NCBI GenBank assembly: GCA_018828145.1
Contig: JAHJWO010000054.1
Span: forward strand, 1 to 64,000
Direction: 5' to 3'
Length of the DNA stretch: 64,000 nucleotides
Source of the DNA: Alphaproteobacteria bacterium
Lineage (GTDB): Bacteria; Pseudomonadota; Alphaproteobacteria; Rhizobiales; Devosiaceae
Made by a program: the position numbers and the translations under genes. How positions within the stretch are numbered: position 1 is the first letter of the stretch; every line of letters starts with the position of its first letter. Positions 38,201 to 44,307 of this stretch are shown one piece after another. The notes under the pieces were generated by a model. It saw only the letters and a list, made by a program, of their open reading frames with translations. It made no database searches and was not told the origin of the DNA.

Positions 38201-38419
38201 ATGCCCCGCCCCCGGAGATTTTACGTGATTTTTGAGTATGGACAGGCCGTCGGTATTGCTTTCGGCCTCATCGAGGCGCGCAAACGACATGCCGGGTGGA
38301 AAAGCTTTTCCACAGAAATTGACGCGCAGGAATTTGCTGCTTGGTGGAATTACACCAGATCGCCGCCGTGGCTCAGCACCACGGCACGAATTTCTTCCCC
38401 GAGCCACCCCTCCCTTTAG
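38201..38419 (+). CDS. Possible small phage protein on the opposite strand
   Basis: A 72-residue frame with a very good ribosome site (GGAGG seven bases before ATG). The N-terminal half RRFYVIFEYGQAVGIAFGLI and the following EARKRHAGWKSFSTEID look like a folded domain rather than chance translation; the tail is Ser/Pro-rich. It runs against the other phage genes and overlaps the end of the 221-codon gene by 47 bases. It could only be expressed from double-stranded DNA, so a lysogeny or superinfection role is conceivable. No family recognised. Confidence 0.45.
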   Translation: MPRPRRFYVIFEYGQAVGIAFGLIEARKRHAGWKSFSTEIDAQEFAAWWNYTRSPPWLSTTARISSPSHPSL

Positions 38420-39038
38420 GTCGCGTGTCTTTGGGCCGTGTCTTGCACACGGCCCTTTTTTCCTGCCGCGCATCCCTACGGTCTGAACTTCGTGCGTCAG
38501 GTTTTTTCGCGCTGGCTTCCGCCACGCGCTTATTTTGAGCAGGCGTACGCTTCGCCTCATACTTCGCTTTGTACTGCTCTTTTGTTTTTGCCTTCTGCGC
38601 ATCCCTTTGGTCTGAACTTCGTGCAGCAGGCTTTTTTTGCGTCGGCGTTGCTCTGCCGACTTTGAGTTGCGACCGGCGTCCGCTTCGCTGGGGCGCGACC
38701 GTGACCGGATCAGGAACCGACGGAACGCTAGGCGTCGTCGGCTTCGTCGGGTTCGGCGTAGTCCCGGTTATACCGCCCGACGGGGCCGAGACCGTAGTCG
38801 GGTTTGGATGGTCGCCCGACCCCGGGTTGAGGCTTTGGGCCGTCCCCCGGTCCGCGTCCCCCGGATAAGATATCCGGACTTCCCGGCTCGGCGCAGCAAC
38901 CACAGGGTCCCGCACTACGGGCGTGCTGTTGCCACTTCCCCTTGACCCAGTGGCGGGAGTGCTTGTGGTTGTACGCGTACCATTGTTCCGTGAAGAACCG
39001 CTCGGCTCTTCGGATTTGTCTCTGTCTTTCTTCGCCAT
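38373..39038 (-). CDS. Basic low-complexity phage protein overlapping rep
   Basis: A 221-residue frame whose first 311 bases overlap the 3' end of the replication gene in another frame. The N-terminal half is Ser/Thr/Pro/Gly-rich; the C-terminal half is strongly basic and contains a 43-residue-offset duplication (KKPAARSSDQRDAQK and KKPDARSSDRRDARQ). A basic tail of this kind suits DNA binding or packaging, as small microviral J-type proteins do, but length is unusual. The start has only a weak GAGG directly before ATG. No family recognised. Confidence 0.55.
   Translation of the reverse strand: MAKKDRDKSEEPSGSSRNNGTRTTTSTPATGSRGSGNSTPVVRDPVVAAPSREVRISYPGDADRGTAQSLNPGSGDHPNPTTVSAPSGGITGTTPNPTKPTTPSVPSVPDPVTVAPQRSGRRSQLKVGRATPTQKKPAARSSDQRDAQKAKTKEQYKAKYEAKRTPAQNKRVAEASAKKPDARSSDRRDARQEKRAVCKTRPKDTRPKGRGGSGKKFVPWC
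38468..38640. repeat. Direct repeat inside the basic phage gene
   Basis: Copies at 38468-38510 and 38597-38640 share GCGCATCCC, GGTCTGAACTTCGTGC and a T-rich end, 129 bases apart. The spacing is exactly 43 codons, and the repeats encode the KKP(A/D)ARSSD motif duplication, so the gene has grown by an internal duplication. Confidence 0.7.
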
Positions 39039-40083
39039 CCTCAGCGTCCCTTATGTCCCGCGCATAGATTTCTATGTTGCCTGCCATTTCGCGAATGTGG
39101 CGCTCTTCGAACGCCTTTTCCCATTCGCTTTCCAATCGCGCGTACGGCGCGATGATTTGATATTCCCGCTCGCCATGCGGAAACTGCTGCCTGATCAGCA
39201 TCTTGTTTTCGTCGTTGACGACGCGCCCATATTCTTCGAACAGGTCGACGAGCGCGCTTTTAGGTCGCTTGCGCTCCGGCCACCGGCGCAGCCACGTGGC
39301 TATGTAATGTTCAAGGAACAATTCCAGTGACCGGCCCTTGAGCCAATAATGAATTGGCTCGCCCTCTCTGGTTCGGCTTTCCGGGAACCGGTATTCCGGG
39401 GTTTGCGGCGCAAGCCCCTGCTCTACATATTTTTCCGCCAGATGCTCAAAGTACTTCCAGCCTATTGGCCCGGACTTTCCGGGCTCTCCTTTCGACTGGC
39501 CCTTATGGCCCTGTTTGCCGTTGGCGTCGAAATCCTTTAGGACATACTTGCACACATATTTGACGTTCTGCACGTTCAACTGATCAATGTGCACGAAGCC
39601 GTGCGGCCACCACCATGCGGGCTGGCCATTCTGTATATAGACCGGCTTGCCGTTGGCATCCGTCCGCACCCAATTAAACCGGGTTGTGAACGGCGCTTTC
39701 GCTTTCCACCTCCCATATTGGTCCCAGCCACTGAACGCCGGTAGCGGCTTGTCGCTGTAGAGGATTATGTTCCAATGTGCCCTTTGCCTTTCGGAGCCGT
39801 ATTCCCCGGTTATAAAAAACCGGACTTCGTAGCCGTGCCGCCTCAGGAGCTTCACCAGCTTCTGGCAGTCCGAATAGGTCAGGATCACTGCGCGTTCGTG
39901 GAGTACTTCCCCGACGCGCCCACGGCCATATGTCGCCGTGATGACATAGCAAAACTCAGACGTTTTGCTTTCTGCTATGTTGCGTCCCACCCAATCGTTT
40001 TTGGCTTTCAACTGACATAGCTTGCATTCTCGACACGCGACCTCGGTGCCGTCCGCTAGCTTATTGGGTGCAAGGCACGCCAT
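38728..40083 (-). CDS. Microviral replication initiator (VP4/gpA-like)
   Basis: Rolling-circle initiation endonuclease of 451 residues that nicks the replicative form. Visible: an N-terminal cysteine cluster (C3, C17, C20, C23, CRECKLC) typical of microviral VP4; the metal-site region GEYGSERQRAHWNIIL at 93-108; and paired tyrosines in KYVCKYVLKD (Y176, Y180). The metal motif reads HWN instead of the usual His-x-His. The tail after residue 370 is Gly/Pro-rich and overlaps the basic gene. GAGG lies seven bases before the ATG. Confidence 0.88.
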   Translation of the reverse strand: MACLAPNKLADGTEVACRECKLCQLKAKNDWVGRNIAESKTSEFCYVITATYGRGRVGEVLHERAVILTYSDCQKLVKLLRRHGYEVRFFITGEYGSERQRAHWNIILYSDKPLPAFSGWDQYGRWKAKAPFTTRFNWVRTDANGKPVYIQNGQPAWWWPHGFVHIDQLNVQNVKYVCKYVLKDFDANGKQGHKGQSKGEPGKSGPIGWKYFEHLAEKYVEQGLAPQTPEYRFPESRTREGEPIHYWLKGRSLELFLEHYIATWLRRWPERKRPKSALVDLFEEYGRVVNDENKMLIRQQFPHGEREYQIIAPYARLESEWEKAFEERHIREMAGNIEIYARDIRDAEDGEERQRQIRRAERFFTEQWYAYNHKHSRHWVKGKWQQHARSAGPCGCCAEPGSPDILSGGRGPGDGPKPQPGVGRPSKPDYGLGPVGRYNRDYAEPDEADDA

Positions 40084-40141
40084 CGTCCGACCTCGTTTCC
40101 GCGTGTCGATAAATGCATATAGGACAAGGATGTATGTGCAC

Positions 40142-40200
40142 CGAAATCGACCCCCATTTTTTGGGGGTCGATTTCGTGCCGCCCTCAGTTTGCTGAGGGC
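40142..40200 (-). repeat. Tandem strong stem-loops upstream of the replication gene
   Basis: First hairpin: 15-bp arms at 40142-40156 (CGAAATCGACCCCCA) and 40162-40176 around a five-T loop. Second: 8-bp arms GCCCTCAG/CTGAGGGC at 40181-40200 with a TTTG loop, straddling the stop codon of the 61-codon gene. They occupy the gap before the replication initiator. Neither is followed by a U-run, so a replication origin, packaging or mRNA-processing role is as likely as termination. Confidence 0.7.
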
Positions 40201-40370
40201 TTGGGCGGATTTAGGCGGTCATTCAGCCCGCCCAGCCCGTCGAGATAGGCCATCACGACAGCTTCCGCCTTGGTCAGTTTTTCGCGCTTGACGAGCAAGG
40301 CGACGTGCAAATCGTGATCCGCCTTTGCGGCCTTCACACGGAGCTTAAGCGCGTTTACGGGGTCGGCCAT
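40185..40370 (-). CDS. Small phage protein, 61 residues
   Basis: Starts at an ATG (MADPVNALKLRVKAAKADHD) with AGGAG seven bases upstream, and overlaps the end of the peptidase gene by 16 bases. A longer frame to 40607 lies inside the peptidase gene and was rejected. The product is mostly helical-looking and charged (VALLVKREKLTKAEAVVMAY), ending in a Pro-rich tail. It may correspond in position to small scaffold or non-structural proteins of other microviruses, but no family is recognised. Confidence 0.6.
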   Translation of the reverse strand: MADPVNALKLRVKAAKADHDLHVALLVKREKLTKAEAVVMAYLDGLGGLNDRLNPPKPSAN

Positions 40371-41026
40371 GGGTATTCTCCTATTACGGTTTTCCACTTG
40401 CGGAATTGCCAGTGGGCGGGGTCCCAGCCCCGGCGTGGCGGCTTGGCATCCCACTCGGCATCCCAATCGCCACCCCATTCCATGCCAAGACCCATTTGGT
40501 CCGACACTTCGCGTCCGATATGGCCGATTAATCGCCATTCTTCGGTATTCATGTTCCACCCCTTGACGGAGTGGATCAGATCGACGGCACAGCCTTTGTG
40601 CGGCCACATGCCATCGTTCGGGCTGTCTCTCGAGACGCCCTTGCGGAACAAATCCGCCTGCTCGTGTGACGTGCGGATTATGCAGTGCGCAAAGATGGGA
40701 ATGCCCACCTTTTTGCAGCGCCGAATCATGGCGTCCGTGAACTTGAGCACCTTTGGATGTGCGCCATCGCGGACCGCCCGCTTCTGCTGTTGCCGCCAGT
40801 TCTCCGTTGAGAGAAACGGACGGTTTACAAGCCCCGCTAACGCTAGAGGCAGGCCCAATTCTGGGCCTGCCTCCTCTGCTAGGATCGGTGGGGGCGGAGG
40901 ATCAGGGAGGGTTACCGCCCCCCGCAACGTCCTATTTGGGTGCAGTGCTATCTCCTGCAGGCGTTGCAGGTTCTGGCGTTCCTGTATCAGGGTCAGGAGT
41001 GACTTCCGCTTCGTCGACAATTTCAC
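40355..41026 (-). CDS. M15 family peptidase, endolysin candidate
   Basis: Zinc D-Ala-D-Ala-type peptidase of up to 223 residues. The catalytic domain (about residue 75 on) has RTSHEQADLF, WPHKGCAVDL (H143, D149 as zinc ligands) and DPAHWQ (H205), the VanY/M15A pattern. The GTG start at 41026 has GGAG four bases upstream but lies 95 bases inside the preceding gene; a TTG inside the segment after that gene's stop is an alternative. M15 peptidases are known in several microvirus groups and probably cut host peptidoglycan at lysis or entry. Confidence 0.85.
   Translation of the reverse strand: MKLSTKRKSLLTLIQERQNLQRLQEIALHPNRTLRGAVTLPDPPPPPILAEEAGPELGLPLALAGLVNRPFLSTENWRQQQKRAVRDGAHPKVLKFTDAMIRRCKKVGIPIFAHCIIRTSHEQADLFRKGVSRDSPNDGMWPHKGCAVDLIHSVKGWNMNTEEWRLIGHIGREVSDQMGLGMEWGGDWDAEWDAKPPRRGWDPAHWQFRKWKTVIGEYPWPTP
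40846..40873. repeat. Perfect 12-bp hairpin at the start region of the peptidase gene
   Basis: Arms GAGGCAGGCCCA (40846-40857) and TGGGCCTGCCTC (40862-40873) close on ATTC. It lies just past the stop of the 184-codon gene on the - strand and within the upstream part of the peptidase frame. On the mRNA it would sit between the two coding domains, where it may act as a terminator, an attenuator of peptidase synthesis, or a DNA-level signal. Confidence 0.65.
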
Positions 41027-41486
41027 CAGTCTCCGTGTTTGCGTTGGCTTCCGCCGCCTGACGGCGCTGCTCTTTGAGCAGCAACAGCTGAGCGACTTCC
41101 TTTTCGCGCTGCTCGCGCTTAAGGTTGGCGCGCAAGATGGTGATCTCCATCTCTGGCGTCATTTCCATGCGCTGTTCCAGCTTCGTAAAGCTCTCGGTTA
41201 GCACATCGAACGCCAACACCTGACCATCGTCGGTGGCCCACCAGACTTCGCCCGATGTATCCGCGACCACGGCACAATCCCCCTCCACCACCCACGATAT
41301 GGCGGCGGGACACTCGAACGGCTCAAGCGCCCGCAACAGGGTCTCCCCGCCATCCTGCAAGACCTTAAGCACCGTCTTTTCCGTCACGTTAAAATGCACG
41401 GTGACGGTGCGCGGCTTGCCCGCAAGCGGGATTGCCTTGCCCTTGAGCCGCTGCCAGCGGTCAATACTTCTCAGTTTTACGGTCAT
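40932..41486 (-). CDS. Phage protein downstream of the capsid gene
   Basis: A 184-residue product whose ATG overlaps the capsid stop (ATGA). The N-terminal 100 residues look beta-rich (PRTVTVHFNVTEKTVL, CAVVADTSGEVWWATDDGQV); residues about 105-145 form a charged helix or coiled coil (LKREQREKEVAQLLLLKEQR); the tail is acidic and Pro/Thr-rich. Coupling to the capsid gene suggests a structural or assembly role. No family recognised. Confidence 0.65.
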   Translation of the reverse strand: MTVKLRSIDRWQRLKGKAIPLAGKPRTVTVHFNVTEKTVLKVLQDGGETLLRALEPFECPAAISWVVEGDCAVVADTSGEVWWATDDGQVLAFDVLTESFTKLEQRMEMTPEMEITILRANLKREQREKEVAQLLLLKEQRRQAAEANANTETGEIVDEAEVTPDPDTGTPEPATPAGDSTAPK

Positions 41487-43156
41487 GCCGGGGTCTCACT
41501 TTCCTCAATCTGATCTGTCGGGGCACGAGCGGCCATGGCGTCATAGTTGCCGGTCTGCTCAATGAGCAGCCCGCCAAACTGCGTATTGCCGGTGATCACG
41601 GCATTGCCACGCGCCGCGATTTCGAAGGGATCGCTCACTTCATCCAGAAACGGCTTGATGTGCATCGTGCCCGGTTCGACGATGAAGAAACTGTCCGTCA
41701 AAGCCGGATCAGTTCCTTCCACCGCCCAAATGCGCTTACGCGCATCATCGGTTGGCGTGTCGGCCGCAGGCCGATGAAACTTGCCGCCGATATAGGGCGG
41801 CGCGCGATTGTACTTCGCGTTCATCGGCTCAAAGCCGAAGTAACCCGTTGGATCGGTGTGCGACACATCGATATCGCGATTATAGACAACGTCGACTTTC
41901 TGACGGTCAAGCGTGTCGCGATCGGCTTCCGGCCAGAGATCATGGGCCGGCACGCCGTCCTTTGGACGGCTATGGAAGAACCAATCCTGTTGGCGTTCCC
42001 AGAGCTGCTCGGGCACGATTTCCATCAAGACGACGACCAGACCGCCAGTGTTGATCTTGGGCACCCGCAACCGCAGCGACGACCGGGCGAAACCGGACGT
42101 TGCGCTGTCGTCGAGGTTGCCGCTGTCCGTGGCGTAACGCTTGCCCTGACTAAACACGACCGTCTGATCGGCAATCTGAAACGGCTGTTTTAGATGCTGG
42201 TCGGGGATAGACAGGCCCATCATGAGCATGTCGGTAATATATTCGTCGTCATGCCCTTCAAACTGCGTACGCAGCTTGGCAAAGACTTGCAGCTTGCGCG
42301 CCTCTTCAAGGCCCGCAAGCGAGAGGGCTAGCCCGTTCTGCTGCATTTCCGCATAGACCTCCGGGAAACCCGGCTCAGCCGCCGAACCCCGGATCACGAA
42401 CTGACCGTTCGGATTTGTCGCGTCGACCACAGCGGCGTGATCATACTCCGTATAGACACCCGCGCTGTCCGCGACGACCACCCCCGAGGATTGGAAGGCA
42501 CCCGTCGTCTTACCCAGCCCGCTAACGGGCACGCGCGGGTTGACGATGGTCAGGGCGACCTGCCCATCCATCATGGCTTGATCAAAGTCTGCCACGATGT
42601 GCGGGAACTGGCGATGATGCCAAAACGCCGGAGCCAGTGACGTATCCGTCAACAGGCGCGCGGCGAGCTCCTTCGACGCCTGACGAGCGCGATGGTTGTA
42701 TATCAGATTGTACGCAACCCGATTAAACGTGTTGATCTGGTCGGTCGCCTTGCCGTGCATACCGGCTGCCAAATAGAGCGGCACGGCGGCCGCGCCGCCG
42801 ACTGGCAGCGCCTCGTTTTCCACGAAGGCGTTGACCCCACCGCCGTCCAAGGAGCTTTCGCCCATGAAAGCACGGTCGAATTCGTCGCGGGAACCCATAA
42901 AGCGCGGGTCTGCCAAATACGGCACACACCACGCGGTAAACCGGGCTGTTACCCGGTTCATGAGCAGCTCCTTCGTTTCGAGCATTTCAATCATGCTGTC
43001 GATCTGCGCCACCAGTGCATCTTCCCGTAGCATCGGGATAAACGCCACGGGATGGGCAACACCCGGCATTGTCGATGACAAATGCATAATGGGATGATTG
43101 CGCTTGGAGCGCGGGTATTTTAGCGGCGTTGTCTTCTTTCGATTGACATTCATCAT
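41483..43156 (-). CDS. Microviral major capsid protein (VP1/F-like)
   Basis: Forms the icosahedral shell. The 557-residue product begins MMNVNRKKTTPLKYPRSKRN, a basic segment that probably contacts packaged DNA, followed by HLSSTMPGVAHPVAFIPML and long beta-rich regions with insertion loops, as in microviral capsid proteins. GAGAGG lies six bases before the ATG at 43156, fixing the start. The ATG overlaps the stop of the 27-codon gene and its stop overlaps the next gene. Group within the family cannot be assigned by eye. Confidence 0.88.
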   Translation of the reverse strand: MMNVNRKKTTPLKYPRSKRNHPIMHLSSTMPGVAHPVAFIPMLREDALVAQIDSMIEMLETKELLMNRVTARFTAWCVPYLADPRFMGSRDEFDRAFMGESSLDGGGVNAFVENEALPVGGAAAVPLYLAAGMHGKATDQINTFNRVAYNLIYNHRARQASKELAARLLTDTSLAPAFWHHRQFPHIVADFDQAMMDGQVALTIVNPRVPVSGLGKTTGAFQSSGVVVADSAGVYTEYDHAAVVDATNPNGQFVIRGSAAEPGFPEVYAEMQQNGLALSLAGLEEARKLQVFAKLRTQFEGHDDEYITDMLMMGLSIPDQHLKQPFQIADQTVVFSQGKRYATDSGNLDDSATSGFARSSLRLRVPKINTGGLVVVLMEIVPEQLWERQQDWFFHSRPKDGVPAHDLWPEADRDTLDRQKVDVVYNRDIDVSHTDPTGYFGFEPMNAKYNRAPPYIGGKFHRPAADTPTDDARKRIWAVEGTDPALTDSFFIVEPGTMHIKPFLDEVSDPFEIAARGNAVITGNTQFGGLLIEQTGNYDAMAARAPTDQIEESETPA

Positions 43157-43236
43157 TTTTTGCCTCTCAGCTTTTTCCATAGACGGTTCATATGCGCGCG
43201 ACGGCGCGCGCAGCCTTTGCAGACGGTGCGTTTCAT
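43153..43236 (-). CDS. 27-residue basic peptide, DNA-packaging candidate
   Basis: Sequence starts MKRTVCKGCARRRAHMNRLW and ends KKLRGKK; 13 of 27 residues are Lys or Arg, with a CxxC pair. Its stop overlaps the capsid start in an ATGA, so translation is coupled. Size, charge and position beside the capsid gene recall the J protein of microviruses, which neutralises packaged DNA. The CxxC could bind zinc. Ribosome site is weak (GAG). Confidence 0.6.
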   Translation of the reverse strand: MKRTVCKGCARRRAHMNRLWKKLRGKK

Positions 43237-43339
43237 GCTTGTTTCACTCGCTAAGAACATCGTGGCGCTGGCCATCATCGGCTTCGCGCTGCTGGCCGGA
43301 TCGGCGTTCGTGACCGGATTTTTAAGCGCTACGCCCTAA
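43235..43339 (+). CDS. Possible 34-residue hydrophobic peptide on the opposite strand
   Basis: MLVSLAKNIVALAIIGFALL followed by AGSAFVTGFLSATP reads as a single membrane helix with a basic N-terminus. It exactly fills the gap between the pilot-protein gene and the 27-codon gene, but has no visible ribosome site and lies antisense to the phage genes. Could be a chance frame in a GC-rich spacer. Confidence 0.2.
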   Translation: MLVSLAKNIVALAIIGFALLAGSAFVTGFLSATP

Positions 43340-43971
43340 AATCCGCCCATCGTTCGCCAGGTCACCCCGTCTGTGCCCACACGCCCGGGAAACGCCAGGT
43401 CGTACGCGGCGTCCCGCTCCTGCAGCCGGACGGCATCTTCAGGCGGCTTAACCGCAGGAAATGCGGAACCGAGGTTCTTGAGCACGTCGGCACCTGAAAC
43501 GCCCCACGCGTAGAACCATGAAGGGCTCAAGAATTCGCCCTCACCCCACCGTTCCTCCGCCTCACCAGCATCGGACCATCCGGCATCATGAGACAGCAGA
43601 TTTCCACCCACCATCATTTGGGTGTGGGTCACCTGCAGCTTTGACTTGAGCTTTCCGCCGCCCGCTCCGGGGACGGCCGAGACGCCCGCCCCGGCTGCGC
43701 CCGGCCCGCTGCCGCCACCCCCCGGCGCTGTCGCCACCGCGACCGCTCCGGGACCCGACCCCGCCGAACCGCTTCCGGACGTTGACACGGTCAGAGCGGC
43801 CACGTTGTGGACCGGCACTACGCGCCCTTGATCGGTGACGAGCGCACCACGTTCGTCACTGCTGTTGTTTTCGTTCCGGCTGTCCATGCTGGACACGTAG
43901 CCGAAACTGGCAGTGTCGGGATTGTACACAATCCCGTCACTGCCGACTGTGTGGCCCTTGATCTTGGTCAT
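43336..43971 (-). CDS. DNA pilot protein candidate (VP2/H-like)
   Basis: A 211-residue product with a central Gly/Ala/Pro-rich stretch (about residues 65-105) flanked by polar segments; VTHTQMMVGGNLLSHDAGWS and AVRLQERDAAYDLAF lie in the C-terminal part. Low-complexity Gly-rich sequence and position next to the capsid genes fit microviral minor/pilot proteins, which guide DNA into the cell, but no motif proves it. ATG 43971 shares an ATGA with the preceding small gene and is preferred to a GTG at 43980. Confidence 0.55.
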   Translation of the reverse strand: MTKIKGHTVGSDGIVYNPDTASFGYVSSMDSRNENNSSDERGALVTDQGRVVPVHNVAALTVSTSGSGSAGSGPGAVAVATAPGGGGSGPGAAGAGVSAVPGAGGGKLKSKLQVTHTQMMVGGNLLSHDAGWSDAGEAEERWGEGEFLSPSWFYAWGVSGADVLKNLGSAFPAVKPPEDAVRLQERDAAYDLAFPGRVGTDGVTWRTMGGF

Positions 43972-44156
43972 TTGGACCACATGCGCCGGAGTAACATTTC
44001 CAGCGCGACGATCACGAGCGCGCCCGCCCCTACGGCGAGTTGCTCGCCAAGGGCCGTCGCATCCGTGACGCCATAATGAGCAAGCCCACCAGCCGCCAAT
44101 GTGCCAACCCGAGTGATTACGGGATTGATCACATTCGTCTTGAATGTCTCAAGCAT
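43968..44156 (-). CDS. Small membrane protein, holin candidate
   Basis: A 62-residue product, MLETFKTNVINPVITRVGTL at the start, with a C-terminal hydrophobic helix (LAVGAGALVIVALEMLLRRM) and a basic end. AAAGGGGG upstream of the ATG at 44156 is a very strong ribosome site. Size and layout recall small holin-like phage proteins of the kind often paired with a peptidase. First gene of the phage block next to attR; a longer frame reaching 44225 would cross the attachment site and is rejected. Confidence 0.6.
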   Translation of the reverse strand: MLETFKTNVINPVITRVGTLAAGGLAHYGVTDATALGEQLAVGAGALVIVALEMLLRRMWSK

Positions 44157-44195
44157 TTGAGACCCCCTTTCTCGTTTACCAGTCGAAAGGGTTTC

Positions 44196-44223
44196 GGGTT
44201 CGCTTCTATATATTATGCGAAAC
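44196..44223. other. attR, dif-like site at right prophage end
   Basis: The centre TATATA (44207-44212) and arm TTATGCGAAAC (44213-44223) repeat 37972-37988 exactly; the other arm reads GGGTTCGCTTC and is a poor match to dif. In a Xer-type exchange this poor arm would come from the phage and the good arm from the chromosome. The inferred phage site is therefore GGGTTCGCTTC-TATATA-TTATGCGAAAC. Confidence 0.75.
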
Positions 44224-44307
44224 ACGGATATGCGGCTTGCGACGGTGCCTGCGGCCCGCCCTGCAAGCTGCTAGGATCGATCAAGCGACGATTCCACACC
44301 TTTCGAG

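Larger units (their letters stand above)
37972..44206 (-). mobile_element. Integrated microvirus (ssDNA phage) prophage, 6,235 bp
   Basis: The segment between two 17-bp direct repeats is 6,235 bp, in the range of the larger Microviridae genomes (about 4.4-6.5 kb). It holds a microviral major capsid protein, a rolling-circle replication initiator with microviral N-terminal cysteines, an M15 peptidase, and small overlapping genes, with the main gene block on the - strand. No integrase is present. Temperate microviruses in Bacteroidetes and Enterobacteria use the host XerC/XerD recombinases to enter dif, and the ends here fit that. All main frames are open, so it may be intact. Confidence 0.9.

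Noticed and set aside
38105..38602. - strand frame of 165 codons across the phage hairpin region
   Set aside because: It runs through the TTC-loop hairpins, overlaps the basic gene and the + strand frame, and its translation is Arg/Ser/Pro-rich without domain character or ribosome site.
37972..44206. Insertion sequence or integrase-bearing island
   Set aside because: No transposase or integrase frame and no target-site duplication of the transposon kind; ends match a dif-type exchange.
43968..44225. Longer 85-codon version of the small phage membrane protein
   Set aside because: It starts in chromosomal DNA beyond the attR core and crosses the attachment site; the internal ATG at 44156 has an excellent ribosome site.
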